Positions 1-13,995 are shown, counted from the stretch's first letter. The stretch is DNA of 64,000 nt from Tamarix chinensis (GCA_030549775.1 CM060176.1:98881815-98945814); one strand, 5' to 3'. Translations and numbers: made by a program. The notes: generated from the sequence alone by a model not told the origin.

Positions 1-359
1 AGTAAAGTAAGAGAGTAAGGGAGACTAGGAGAGTATTTTCTGGGATGGGATAGCAAATGGTAGAGGGAGAGAGAGAGAGAAGTAAATATATGTTATTAAT
101 ATATTTTAAATTCAATTCAAGTAAATTAGGATATCGGGTAGAAAAATAATTCAGAAAAAAATAATCCGATCTTAGATAGGTTTAAATAAAATGAAAATGA
201 TAAAATAATCGGGAATAAATTTTAGGAATTTATTTTGGGTTATGAGTCGCGGTTATTAGTAAAATAATCAGGATAAGATTTACAGATAAAACTAGGATTA
301 AAATAAATAGTCGGTTTCTATCAACTTTTTAGTCTGATTATTTTTATATCCAAACCGTC

Positions 360-439
<80 letters not shown>

Positions 440-2513
440 AACACGTTTAATACTAAACCTCCTAAAATAATAATTATAACTAATCACACATAATTATTAG
501 TTTTAATTAGGGTTCATAAAAATGTGGTATTAGAGTTGTGCTTTGTGGTGCTTATGTGATGTGGCACTTTAGTAAAGGCATGTTAGGATGCTTTAATGAT
601 ATGGTGTCGGGGTGAAAGGATGAAAAAGGAAAAAGGGAATGAGTTAACTAGAGGTAAGTAGGAATGACCTATGGGTCTCATGACTTATGAGTAAACAAAT
701 AAAAGGATAATATGGACAAAATAAGAGAGTGAAGTGAATCTTGCATGGGGAGTCTAGGGTTTACATGGGATAGATGGTTTTTGCATGGGGATGATCCTTA
801 CATGGAAAACGTTAGCTTGAGTTTTAAGTAAGGTGAGGGAAGAGTTGTTGGGGGTGATTGGAGTCCATCGGTGAAAAATAGTACGTAGGTTGGTATAAGG
901 GTGAATGGGGAACTTGGCTAGGGTTTGAGAGGAAAATCCTAAGTGGAGGAGATTGTGGAAGGGAGAAATAATGGAGAGGATTGGAATATGGGGTAGGAGT
1001 GGAAAGATGTCACATGGAGGGTGTGTGTGTGTGTGTCATGTGGAAGAGGGGATGGTAAGTGAGAGTGACAAGAGAATAATATATGAGAAAAGAGAGGTAC
1101 TAGGGTTTGGGGTGACCAACTAGGGTTTTGTGGTCACATGTGTAAAATGGGAAGTAAAAGTGGGATGCTTAGACATGAATCGAGTGAGGTGATGAGTTGG
1201 GGCAAGGAAACATAGGATGTGTGAGATAGAGGTAGGTTGGGCCATATATGCCAAATTAGGGTATCTCGGGGAAAACCCTAGAGAGCGATAGAGAGTTACT
1301 CAGAGGTATGGAAAGTGGGCCTCGACCCACGTACTTAGGAGTTAGGTATTCATGGTACGTGAGGGAAAAGGGGAAAGGATGTCTAGATGTATTAGGGGAA
1401 AGAGAGGTCCCAAGATATGGGATAGGTACCTTTTAGAAGGATAGGAGTAGAAGGGTTGTGTGAGTGAGTATTCCAAAGAACATGCATGTCTAGGGTGAAA
1501 ACATATATTGAATAAGACACGGATAAGATATTAATCATTTAAAGTGAAAGATTATTGAGCTAGGCCCAAATCGATCCACCGGCGAATGATAGTAATCAGG
1601 AGTGTTATGTCCTTCATGTTTCCAATCTAGTGGCTATAATATTGGGGGTCCCTAGCTCAATAAATCAAACCTTAAGTTATAATAAGATACGGGAAAGATA
1701 CTAATTAATTACAGTGGATCACCATGAGAGTCGGGGCCAGACCAATCCACGGGCAAATAATAGTGGCCAGGAGAGTTCTGCTCTGTATATTTTCGATCCA
1801 CCAACTATAATAGTGGGGTTTCCATACTTGCATGGACTTATAAAGAGCATGGTGTGAAATGGGTACATCGACCAAAGATATAATGATTAAGTGTAATAGA
1901 ATTGAAATACAGCCTATACTATATGTATCCCATGTATGGTCTATCTGTATGGTTACCTACTTTTGTTATATGTCTTTTGTGACTGGCCTTAGCTGCATGG
2001 TTATCTTACTTAGTATGTAGCGTGCTGACCACCCATTTCATGGATGCTACTCATTTGCACGAGCAGAGGGTCTTGTTGAGTTTGTGCAGGTAGGATACCC
2101 CATTTTCGATGCCTATGACACTTATGAGGCGCCAGACGGGGTTGAGAGTTGAATTTATTGTACTTGGCATGGGGGTCCAAGAGTGCTATAGACCAGACTC
2201 TTTATTTTTATTTTAGTTTCATTTTATTGTATTGTATCTTTTATCCCTTTAGGGACTTTGACTATGTACTCTAGTTTGGTTGTAACGACTTTTTATCACG
2301 CACTCTGATTCTCTCTCGTTATGAATATTTCAATTTTCTATGGATCTTTGTTTTAAGTGTATTTAATAGTCTTGTGAAAATTATCCTTAGCCTTGTGGTT
2401 GGTGCGAGAGTGGTCGAGAATTGGGCTTGTACTAATCACGGTAGTAGCATCCCCGTGCTTGTGTTTGTGTTAAATAAATGAAAATTTTCAACTGTGATTT
2501 TTCAAAGTGTTAC
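1..2513 (+). repeat. Large LTR (Ty3/Gypsy-associated family), 3' part, cut by window start
   Basis: This stretch matches the downstream half of the LTR copy at 20567-25652 in the same order: the 'gtgaaaggat' region near 600-700, the 'gcatgggg' repeats, the cluster of TCCACCGG...ATAATAGTGG motifs at 1572-1816, and the closing 'cttgtactaatcacgg' block near 2430. It ends near 2513 in a decayed version of the family terminus (expected GTGTTNCA, here gtgttacta). The 5' part lies outside the window. There are no open reading frames of note. Decay is clear: several motif copies have lost their consensus bases. Confidence 0.8.
361..438. repeat. Trinucleotide microsatellite (TAA)n-(CAA)n
   Basis: About 35 bp of TAA repeats run directly into about 43 bp of CAA repeats, inside the partial LTR. 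The other LTR copies of this subfamily carry much longer ATT/AAT tracts at a comparable internal place (22090-22940 and 31447-32310). Confidence 0.95.
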
Positions 2514-3750
2514 TATATGAGCTTTATAATTTATTTCTATTATTTGAGCATTAATACCTATTAAAAAATAGTATCCTTAACTCCTTAAATATCATGTAAA
2601 CTTCTTAAGATTTGATATAAACCATCCATACTTGATGAAGATCAACATGAGCTGTTGATTTTGGCTCATATCACCAGTGCCATTCATTTCCTTTAGTGCA
2701 TGACATTTTTGTAATTATATTCTATGAATCTTGTTAAATATTGTTGTAATCCTTCCTCCACAAAATAGCACCTCCTCTTCCTCTCATTATCTCCTCTCCA
2801 CTTATGATGTATATAAGATCCACTTTAGATCATGCTTGGTGTTGGTGTTCCAATAACTCTTAGAAGAACTGAAAACAAAGAGAGAAATGGAGGATATTTA
2901 AGAGGATAAAAATTAATTCTTGGTAACTCCGTGAATTAATACTTGTAAGAACCGCCTAAGGTATAAAATTTTAGGATAAATATTATAATATTTTTATAAG
3001 ATCTTCAAACTCTTACATATAGAGAATGAAGGGAGAAGGATCTCGGTTACGAGAGAATAATATACAGCTTCATTTTATCCTTGACACTTATAGAAGAAGT
3101 GTAGGACTAAAGGCTACAACTTAGCTAATTAATACATGTGATTAGAGCCTAAAAAAAGGATAAAATATACCTAAGTTCCAGCTAATGTGTTTAAGTTATG
3201 GGGGTAAAAGTTGTATAGATTTTCAAATGTCCCTCCCCCATTAACACATGATCTAATTCAAATAATAACCATATTACTCAAAATGAAAGAGAAAAAGGTC
3301 CTTTTAATCTTGTAAGCAACAAAAATAAGTAAAGAATGTCTTCTAGACTTCCTTTTTCTTCCCCAAATCTACATTATTCTTTCCAAGTGCTGAAAGTGAC
3401 TTGATATCTAACATGAGGGGTACTTGTGTCAAATTTGTGTGGCTTCCTAAAGTGCATATGGTCTGCAATATGTGATGAATTTTTAGGGCTAAAAATATTA
3501 AGGGTAAATGGGTAAAAATATGGGGAAAACTTGGAAAAAAAATGGTCTTAGGTGCCTTCTTTTTGGTTGGTTTGTGGACAGTACAAAGTATATGGTTGGA
3601 AAGGTCTACATGACTTGCAAGACTTGTATGGTTTATATGGATAGGTTTTGCTGGATAATTAAATTAACCAATTAAGGAGAGTTTTGTGGCTCTCAAACTT
3701 GGAAAACTTAGTGACAAAATTATGATAATAAAATAAGGATGCTCCTACTG
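2514..3750. repeat. Dispersed repeat R', no gene
   Basis: Non-coding AT-rich sequence between the end of a plus-strand LTR and the start of a minus-strand LTR. Its last 200 bp or so resemble 26300-26538: both contain 'catgacttgca', 'aaggagagttt', a 'cttggaaaa/cttagaaaa' block and end in 'ggatgctcct'. No coding potential was seen. The class of element is unknown. Confidence 0.5.
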
Positions 3751-4194
3751 TAACACCCCAAATTTTACAACTAAATTTTTTTGATTTGCAATGGAATTAT
3801 ATAATCAAAATATTGGGTGTTATTGCCATTATTGTCGTAAGTTTAGTTTACCATACTATCCATACCTCAATCACAAGGCCAAAACCATTCATAGTAAAAC
3901 AAAGTAATCATTAATGATAGAAGATTTATAAATATAAATATTAGTTTGGAGGTTAACTCCGGAATAGAGTAACAAAATACAACAAAAGGGATATCATGGG
4001 TTGAAGAGAACAAAAGGTATCAAGATAAAAAATTATCTAGATAACATAACTCTTCGTCCAAACACCTAGAATACATAAAAGTCACTTCTCCCTATACAAT
4101 ACACCAAAAGTAGCAAAATCATCCAGGTGGTCTTTTAAGACCTGCACAAAAATATCAGAGTCCTTTGCTCATAGGAATGAGTAGCACCTATAAA

Positions 4195-7100
4195 TAGACC
4201 TGGCAAAGTTGACCCAACCCGAATAACCCGACTTGAAACCCAATAGTAACCCTAAAAATAAAACCCGTTCATAACCCGAAATCCAAAACAACCCGATTCA
4301 ATTCGGACCCGACCCGAATTTGGCTAACCCGATAATGACCCGAACCTAAATTGACCCAAACCGAAGTGACCAAAATCAATAATAACCCAAACCGATCACA
4401 CCCCAAACCCGAACCGACCTAAACTCCAACCCGAACCCGAACCGACCCAAACTAACCTGAACTCTAGCCCAAACCCGAACCGACCCGAACCAGACTTAAA
4501 TCAATAATTTATTATTCTTATTCATATATGATATTTTTAACTCCATATACTTATCAATTTTTGAAACAATGTAAATAAATGCAAACATTTATAAGCATAA
4601 ATTTATATTTTTGCTTCACTTTGTTTGATAACTTCCTATAACTTAAACTCGACACTCTGGACCATAATAATAAAAACCTAATGATAGATCATTAAACTTA
4701 TAAAATATAGAACTTATGAGCATAATCTTTCAATTCAATTTCAGAACCATTATATATTATAGTACTATATATATAATCTATATTAGAAAAAGTCTAATCA
4801 GATGGGATCTACAATCCAAATAATGAATATCTATGATAGAAGGTGGCCAAATACTCCAATTTAACCTTCATAATCTATTACATTACCTACATACATCAGT
4901 AACATTCCATTCTTGTCCCTTAAAACAAAATTAGCACAAAATACATTATAAAAACAACCATACATGTGAAAGGCCACAAAGTATCGATCTTAAATGATTT
5001 CAATGATTGAACTCATAGAATACTTCAAACATAATGGAATAGCTTGTGTAGATGTGTCATGTGAGGTGATGTACTAACTCGCATTCCTATCAAATAAATT
5101 TTAATCAATGTAAGATTTTGATTTTATTTTCTCATAGTATTTAAATTTAATAATAATATATATAATGTTATTATTAATTATAATTATCATTTAATTTAAA
5201 GATACAAGTTATTTGTATTTCTAACCCTAATTAAAGTTTGAGACTGAATTATATATGTAATTTATTCACAGCTCTTAACTTTTTTTTATTGGATGATTAA
5301 TAATGTTGGAGCTTAAAAATAAAGATTGGTTGAAACTTAAAAGATAATCTATCAATTCGTTTATGGAATTACGGTATAATAGGTTAAGTACTAATATAAA
5401 AGGGTAACTAAGTTATAATTTTATAAATTTACTTTAAAATGTGCATCTTCGATGGTAGGTTTTATTTTGTAATTAAATTAATGACAAGTGAGATATTTAT
5501 AATAATTGCAACCAACTAAAATTGAGTTAACTCATAAAATAAATTATATTTATAGTATTTATTTTGATGTTGATTTATTTTATATATGAATATTTAATGT
5601 TTTCATATTGTAGATTGAATTTCCCTTATATAATTATAATAGTATCTTAGCATATCATAGAATCTATGACAACACATTACTAGAAATTTCAATCCATTCC
5701 ATTTAAAACCACATCAAGCATCTCAGTCGCCAAACTTATAAGTTATAAATATGAAGAGCAAATCCATCAGTGATTATAAACTAATTGATCCAATTTGATA
5801 AATTTAGTTGTAATTTAACAAGGAATAAATGACTTTAAAGATATAGAACTTGCATTAAATATTAACAACTATGGTCAGTATAAGTAAAAATTGAAAAGTT
5901 AAAGAATATGTGGGATTTTTAGGCCTTAATCAATTCAACTCATCTCTCATAAAAAAATCAAGGATAAAGAATATGTTTGAGGAAACACCTATTGGAAGAA
6001 GATTGTGTGTGATGAGTTGGAGATGAGTTAGATATATGGGTATGGGAAGATGCATGAGTAAGCCATAATAAAGGGTAATTTTGACTTCATCCAAATGGTT
6101 TAGATTAGAAAATGAGTTCATAATTATTGAAATGTAACACATGTGAGATATATCATGAAATTGTTAGATCATGGCTCTTTGCAAAAGAATACAACTTTAT
6201 TATGACCTATTTTACAACCTATGAAACTATTGGATATTTTAAAACTTTATTAAATTTACAAACAACTAGGGATAATATTAGATAGGCATGATATTGAGCT
6301 AAAAGATCTAAAGGGAGCCAAGGACGAGTCATCATCATCAAGTTTGCAATGATAATAAATCTAGCACCTCACAATCCTCACTAAGAATATCATATTAAGA
6401 TTAATACTTCAAAGAATCAAAGGCTTTTAAGGAGTAGCTATTAACTAAAAATAGGTTGGTTGAGAAAGGTACAAATAAACCAAAGTGTGAGATGTGTGAA
6501 CAAGCAACTTAGACTTTGGTGCATGAGATTAATGATTTCCCCATTGCCGAAGTGTTTTATTTGGATGATGATAATCCATACTGAAGTTGTACACTATGAA
6601 AAGGCAATGAATTTAATTAGGTCTATTTCCTAATCTAACACTTAGATGACCGATGACGAGACGTTAGAAATGACGTATACACTAATATGGATTATTTGAA
6701 TGAATAGAAATAAAAGGAGACCAAAGTAGGGATGTGAACGGGGTGGGTATACCCATTCCTGTATCTGTATTCGTTAAGAAAATCCGTACCCGTACCCGAA
6801 TCCATATCTGTTAACACATCCATATCCGTATCCGTTGGATATCCATTACCCGACGGATTATCTGTTTACCCGTTAATGGATATTATCCAACGGATAAATC
6901 CATTACCACATAGATAAACCCATTTAGAGTTAAGCCAAATGACAATTTTAGCCTTAATTTATAATATATTTATTTTAAAATTAAGGGTAAAAGGGTAATT
7001 ATATATCGGATAAATGGGTATGGATATGGATACGGGTATGGTTACGGATACGGGTATAGATATCCCATACCCTTATCCATACCTGAACCCGATGGATATT

Positions 7101-8410
7101 TTTTTTCCATCATCCATATCCGTATCCATATCCGTTTAAATATCCGTCGGATAAAATCCGTCGAGTTTTAGGTAAAATATGTCCCGTTTACATCCCTAAT
7201 CAAAGGACTCTGCATTGATTCAGTGACCAAATAATATTATTGAGAATACCATGCACTTGCTACTAGAAAATTATGTCGTAATATCAAGAAATGAAATAAT
7301 TAACAAAGTTAGGGCATAACCCACTATGTAAGCAACTATAAGAATGGAGGAAATAGATGATATGCATGTTGATGGAAATTGAACATGAACAATGCAGGAA
7401 AAGCAATGTAGAAAATCATGAAAATTATAATTGCGATTTGAGGTGTAAAAGGCGATGTATTGTCACTTATTAGTTATTAGCTATGTTGTGACCATAATAA
7501 ATATCTAGCGATATATTTACAATATAGATAATTGTCTTAAGATATTAGACATACAATATAGAATTTAGTGTGCTATGACGGAGTATTGTTTTACTAAGTT
7601 AGGCATTGTGACAAATTCATTGGAAGTGGTGTAGGGTTTATAATCATAAGACAACTTTGATATTTTATTTTTCACTAAGTTATTGATGATTGTAATTTTA
7701 ATTTGTCACATATTTATTTATTGTGTATTAAAAATTATTATTGAAAATGAAATATAATGATAATGTGACATTGAGAAATTAAAAAACCATAGCATAATAA
7801 GCTAAAACCAAACTAATAATAATAGGATAAGATCGTACTATTATGGCTAGGAAAAAACCCACTTATTTTAAATTGTGATGGCGGTGTATTCAAAGATTTT
7901 ATTAGTATTCTAAAAATGCTTAAAGTTAATTTTGTAAAAATTAAAAATAATTTGATCTGATTTATTTCATACAAGTTCCAATTTTTATGTTCTAACTCGT
8001 TCTCGATCATGATTCATATTTTTATATATAATATCCAATTTGAGCCTTTTGATTTGACCCGAAATCTATAGACCTGAATTCAAAAAACCTGATAGATCTG
8101 ACACTTAGTTGATCCAATTTACACCCAACTCATGTAGTGACCTGAACCCAAACCTAACCCGAATTCTATAGACCCGAGTCAAACCCGAAATAAACCCGAA
8201 CCCGAGATGCCTGAAGAACCCAGTATCGACCCGATCCAAATCACACCTGACTCATCACTTAACCCAAATCGAACCCGAACCCAACCCAAAACAACACAAC
8301 CCGAAACACACCCGAACCGAATTAGACCCGAACCCGACTCGATTGTATAGTAAACCGAAGTTGACCCGACCCATATCAACCCGACCCAAATGACCCGTTT
8401 GCCACCTCTA
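4195..8410. mobile_element. hAT-like DNA transposon, non-coding
   Basis: The ends are inverted: left 'tagacctggcaaa', right (reverse complement) 'tagaggtggcaaacgggtca'. They are flanked by an 8-bp duplication with one mismatch, cctataaa (4187-4194) and cccataaa (8411-8418). TGGCAAA-type ends with 8-bp duplications are typical of the hAT superfamily. About 300 bp inside each end is a degenerate tandem array of ACCCGAACCCGACC-like units, in inverted orientation at the two ends. The middle is AT-rich with no reading frame that I recognise as a transposase, so it is probably non-autonomous. A smaller element sits inside at 6727-7198. Confidence 0.75.
6727..7198. mobile_element. Small hAT-type MITE nested in the larger element
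   Basis: 472 bp with inverted ends 'tagggatgtgaacgggg' and, reverse-complemented, 'tagggatgtaaacgggac'. It is flanked by accaaag (6720-6726) and atcaaag (7199-7205), a 7-bp duplication with one mismatch. The inside is built of short degenerate units (variants of CCGTATCC and GGATAT) in both orientations, so single strands could fold extensively. No coding sequence. Confidence 0.75.
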
Positions 8411-11229
8411 CCCATAAATAGGGTGCTCAATAGACTAATTAATAAGCAACATAACAATACTATTGAGTCAGAAATATAGTTAAATATACACATAGCAATA
8501 GAGAATAAGTACACATATAATACATATAAGACATAAGAAGGTAAGGAATGATATAAAAAAATTTATTAGATATAACAAATTTTCATTCTTTTATTTACAT
8601 TGAGTTTAAGGAATCCATTATTCTTAAATCAATGGAATGATCTAAAGCACTTCTCAAAGACAATACACTTGAGCCACTATTACCATCTAGTGGAACTAAT
8701 CCAACACCTCTCAGGGCCAAATGCCCCTAAGCCATTATTCTTAAACTGATGGAACGATCTGAAGTACCTCTTAGAGACAACAAACCTGAGCCACTATTAT
8801 TATCCAGTGGAATGGATCCAACACGCCGGTACTAACTCATATACTCATCCACTTTAATTTAATAGTATAATATACATTACATTGATTATCTTAAATCATA
8901 TTCTTATTCACGATGAGTTTGGGGCATACTATTCTCAATTCGATGGAACGGACTGAAGCACCTCTCATAGACAACACCTAAGCCACTATTATCATCCAGT
9001 AAAATGGATCCACCACCTCTTAGGGTGATATGCTCCTAAGCCACTATTATTATATTACCTCAAAATTTTAAAACCTAGAATTTAATAAATAACCCTCATT
9101 TGGGATAATTTAGTTTTAAAATTTATTTAATTTAAATATTTTGTGGATTTTTGGGTGTATAAAAATGTATATGAATATTTAATAAATTAAATTAAACATT
9201 TTGTTATTTTATCATACTCATTTTGTTTAAATAATTTTCCAAACTGATATTTTACTAAAATTACCCTCTTAAATTAATATCTTAAATTTTAAATAAATTA
9301 ATTTATCCATATAAATAATTAAATATCCTTATTCTAAAATTATTTTGATTTTATTTTTTTCCTTTTTCTTTTTCCCTTTTCTTTCTCATTTTCCTTCCAT
9401 TTTCTTTTTCTCCTTTTTCCTTTTCTTCCTTTCTTCATCCTTGGGCCGCCTGGCCTGTCTTCTCCTTGTAGGGCTGCTAGCCCTTCTTTCTCTTCTCTTC
9501 TCCTCACCCCGCATCACTGCCCCAGCCCACCTCCCTTCCTTTTTTTCTTTTTCTTTCTTTCCCCTGGTTGGGCCAACCCAACCTCCCCCTCCTTTCTCCT
9601 TTCTCCCTCACACGCATAGGGCCAACCCATCCTTTTTCTTTCTCCCCCAACCGACCAGCTTGCCCCATTTCTTTTCTTCTTCTTCTTCCCTCCTCCTTCC
9701 TTTTCCTTGACCATCACATGACACGGCAACCTGCAACCGGCCATCCCTACAACCCTGCCATTGCAACCTACCTCTTCCTCTCTTCCTTGTCCCTTTCCTT
9801 CCATTTTTTGCCACACAAGCCCCTGCACCACTCCCTCGCATGCCCCTCCTTTCCTCCTCTTTTTCTTCTCCTCCCTACCACCGCAGGCCATGTGCCTGCC
9901 ACCCCTACACCCTCCACCTAACATGATCTGACATGCCTCCTCTCCTTCTTCTTTTCTTCTTCTCTTCTACTCATTTTCTCCCCTACTAGAGCTCCCTTAT
10001 CCTGCATACCCCCTCTTTTCTCCCTTCTTCCCTTCCCTTATCCTCCCCTATTTTTTCTTCTCCACCCTCAACCACCACTACTACCACCCACCTAACCACC
10101 ACAACCACCCCCAGGCACCCCCTACTACCTCCCTACACGACCCAATAACCCCCACTTGCCCTTATAGACACCCTTCCCCTTCTTTCTTTTTCTTTCCCCC
10201 TTCTCAACCTCCACTCTACACAGCCACCATGTGTGGCCATTCTCCCTCTTTCGCTGCCTCCACAGCCACCCCTCTACCCCCTAGCACCTCCTCTACCACC
10301 TACTTCCTCCTCTTGGCTAAAAATCCCCTACAGCCTCTCCCTTCTTCTCTTCTTTTCTCTTCCTTCTTCTTCTTTTCCCTTTCTTGCATCTACTTTTACA
10401 ACCCTACAACCATTGTCTCCCCTACCCAAAGCCGCCAACCTTTGACCCTTGACCACCACCTACACCCCTACTCTTGCCCTGCACCTAACCACCTCCCTCA
10501 CTCCCCTCCGCAAGCTCTCAACCAAGCCCCAAAACCCCCACTCGAGCCAAACCCCCCTCCCTTTTCCCAACTCCCCCTTCGACCCTTATTCTCCCTTGAT
10601 TGTTGCATGCAGCGTGAGTCTGCTACATCTATTTGAGCCAAAGTTTTGGTTAATTTTGAGTTATAAAAATAGTTAGTATTAATATGTCTTAATTAATCTT
10701 TCGATAAAAAAAATTATTTTGTTAATTTTCTACTTCTATTATGCTAATTTTTTATATTATTTTTAGGTATTAATTTTTACTTATCAAGTTCAATCCTTTA
10801 ACCGAGGTACCAGTAATGTTTAATTGGAAATAAGGTAACCATTATACGCTGCCAAAATGTGTGGATATACACATGCAACCACATTAAGGTTTTTAATATG
10901 ATTATATACATGTTGTATGATGTTAAGTGTATTATGAATTGTAGCACGTGTTGGTTGTTGAAATAAAAAGCATGTTAATTTATGTATCATAAGTCGAAAT
11001 GATATTTAATGAAGGATTCTATTTGTTAATGACAAATTTAAATACATATGTATGACATGATAAGCTAATGTGGTCTTTTGTTGCATAGATAATGTTAATA
11101 TGAGCCCTAGGGACATTTTAGTAAATTTTTCTTGCACAAAAGGTATGGACAAAACATGTGTGGTAAGTGCTAATAAGTATTAATAACAAATAATAATAGT
11201 TAGTGGTGTTAGATGATGTATATAGACCA

Positions 11230-11940
11230 TAGATGTTAATGTTTGATGTGGAGAGGGTATTTTGGTAATTTGGCATAAAAGAAGGACAACTTGGTAATTT
11301 TGTGAGTAAAAAGGGTAAAGTGGTAATTTAGTAAAGAAGAAAAGTATTTTGGTAATTTGGCACAAAGGAAGGACAACTTGGTAATTTTGTGACTAAAAGG
11401 GGTAAAATGGTAAATTAAAAGGTAAGAAGGATATTTTAGTAATTGAGCATGATAAGGGGTAATTTGGTAATTTTAATAAGTAAGAAGGGTAATTTGGTAA
11501 TTTGACTAACCAAAAGGGCAATTTGGTAATTTTAATAAGTATAAAGGGTAGTTTGATAATTTAACCAACCAAAATGATAATTTGGTAATTTTAATAAGTA
11601 TGAAGGACAGTTTGGTAATTTAACCAACTAAAAGGGTAATTTGGTAATTTTAACAAGTATGAAGGAAAAATTGGTAATTTAACCAACCAAAAAGATAATT
11701 TGGTAATTTTAATAAGTGTGAAGGTCAATCTTGGTAATTTAACTAACCAAAAGAGGTAATTTGGTAAATGTAACAGATATGAAGGGTAATTTGGTAATTC
11801 AATAAACCTAAAGGACAATTTGATAATTCTAACAAGTATAGAGGGCAATTTGGTAATCTAACTAACTAGAAGGATAACTGGGTAACTTTAAAAACCAAAG
11901 GGATATTTCAATAATTTTGTAAGTATGAAAGGGTAAATCG
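11230..11940. repeat. Degenerate minisatellite in LTR
   Basis: About 20 units of 30-35 bp built on 'gggtaatttggtaatttt' followed by a variable spacer such as 'aataagtatgaag' or 'aaccaaccaaaag'. The same kind of array, longer, occupies 52050-53370 in the related LTR. Confidence 0.9.
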
Positions 11941-12370
11941 GTGAATTGCAAATAATATGTCAATGAATTAAATAAGCCTCCATAATAAGACATAAAGGAC
12001 ATTAAATAAAAGGATAAGGGTTTATAGCCTTAGTAACACTTATTTAAGTATATCCATGTATATTATAAGGATAAGGGTATTTTGGTAAATCAGCAAATAT
12101 CGTAAGGATAATGCATGGTATAAGGTTGAATGGGTGATTACGGGTATGATATGCTATTTATTTCATAATCATGCAAGAGGTGCCTAGTTTGTAAGTATGC
12201 ATGGAAATATGTGTTGGATATGTTAGAAGTACATATGAGGGTTTTATGTGTACCATGATCCTTGATATAGAATACTTGATTCTATGGCCAGTATACCTTT
12301 GTGTCTCCGGATTTGTGATCCCCCTCAAATTAAATAAATGGACCTATTAAATAAGAAATGAATAAAATAC

Positions 12371-13063
12371 TGTGAGCTTGTGACTCGTATTTGGCGTGTA
12401 GAATAGCTTGGATTGGTGTGTGAAGTGTTTCGGAGAAATTTGAAGTAGAACTGTGAGCTATTCTGGAAAGATGTGAATATTTTACATTGAAGAAATTAGG
12501 ATTTGGAAATGTGCTAAACATGAAAGTTGTAGATCTTTCTGTTAGTTTTCCAACTCATCAAGAATCAGCTCGATCGGAGTTCCGATGAAGAAGTTGTGGC
12601 TGAAATACTGAAGATTGTCAAAGCTGGAAATAAACACGGGGGGGCCGTGTTTTGGAAACATGATCCGTGTTTCTTCATCAGGAAAATATGTTCTGTTTTC
12701 CGGGAGAGGCCGAGAGATAGAAAATAAACACAGTGGTACCGTGTTTATTAATACGGTCCGTGTTTTTTTGGGTTTTTCGCTCCGCCTCGGTTTTCGCTAA
12801 TGACAATCTCGCATAGTATGAATACCATGCGATTAGAACCCTAATCGAAGAGCGAACGCCATCTTCTTCTCCTATTGAGTTCTATTGTAATTCCTTGATG
12901 AATTGAGTGATTTATGTGAGAATTTCTTTGATTCTTTGTAATCACAATTACTTCACATCAATAAGATCATTTGTGTTCTTGAGTGTTATTCTCTTCTCAA
13001 TTCTTGTGTGCTCTAATTGATTCTAATTAGATCTTATTTTCCGAATTGGTATCGATCCACAAC
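12371..13063. mobile_element. 693-bp insertion inside the LTR, class uncertain
   Basis: The related LTR at 49877-55087 reads straight across this point (near 54030), while here 693 bp intervene, flanked by AAATAC on both sides (12365-12370 and 13064-13069). The insert starts 'tgtgagcttg', carries 'aattggtatcgatcc' near its right end (resembling a primer-binding site for initiator Met tRNA), and includes a block (about 12430-12650) that recurs in inverted orientation at 63780-64000. It could be a small non-autonomous LTR-type derivative, but a second LTR is not visible. Confidence 0.55.
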
Positions 13064-13995
13064 AAATACTAATTACGTAAAGTGAAAGATTATTGAGTTG
13101 GGCCTAGACCAATTCATCGGCGAATAATAGTGGACAGGTGTAAGATGCCCTGGGGATCAGTCCATGGGTGAATAATAGTGGTAAGGTGTGTTCTACTCTA
13201 AAGTATTTTCTAGTCCACCATCTATAATAGTGAGGGATCCCGAGCTTATAGTAGAACACCATGTGATTCGGGGACAGGCTGGTCCACCGACAAGAATAGT
13301 GGCTAGGTACAAGGTGCCTTGGAGACCGATCTACCAGCAAATAATAGTGGCCTGGTGCACTCTGCCTTGGGTGTTTCCAATCCACTGGCTATAATAGTGG
13401 GATTCCCGTACTCATATGGATATAATTTGAGAGATGATGATAAATGATGTTTGACTAATGGCTTATGACCAAAAGTATTGATTTCATGTTTATAATCCAT
13501 TGATATGGTATAAGTTTGGCTTTGGTGCTTGTCCCTGTTTTAGTATATGATGGAGTGCTAAATACATGGACTTTATGTTATGCATTTCCTATTGTACGTG
13601 GTGTTGCATTGTGTATAGGTTTTATGTCGATTGTGTAATCATTTTTATATCGTTTAAGTATGATGTGTTGCATGCGGGCCCTACCTTTCAGTTTGATATA
13701 AAGGGTTACTCAATACCAAAGTACTAAAGGGTTTTGTTTATGGGCTCATGCCTATTCAATATCCCTTGTAGATTAGTTGTAGGTGCTATTCAAGCTGGTA
13801 TTGGATACGAGTGTAAGGATTGTTCGGAAAAATTTTTAGGGTTTCTCTTTTAACCTTCTATTCCTATGTTTAAATGATTTTACTCTTGTAACCACTAACA
13901 GTGGGTTTTACTCTTGTAACAAACTTAATGCGCTACTCTGATTAAAATAAAAGTTCGAATTTGTGTAAATCGTGTTATGTTCCTTTTAGCCTTAG

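Noticed and set aside
4210..4500. CCCGAA-type repeats as a possible internal telomere tract
   Set aside because: The unit is not the plant telomere CCCTAAA; it is degenerate and inverted at the two ends of a hAT-like element.
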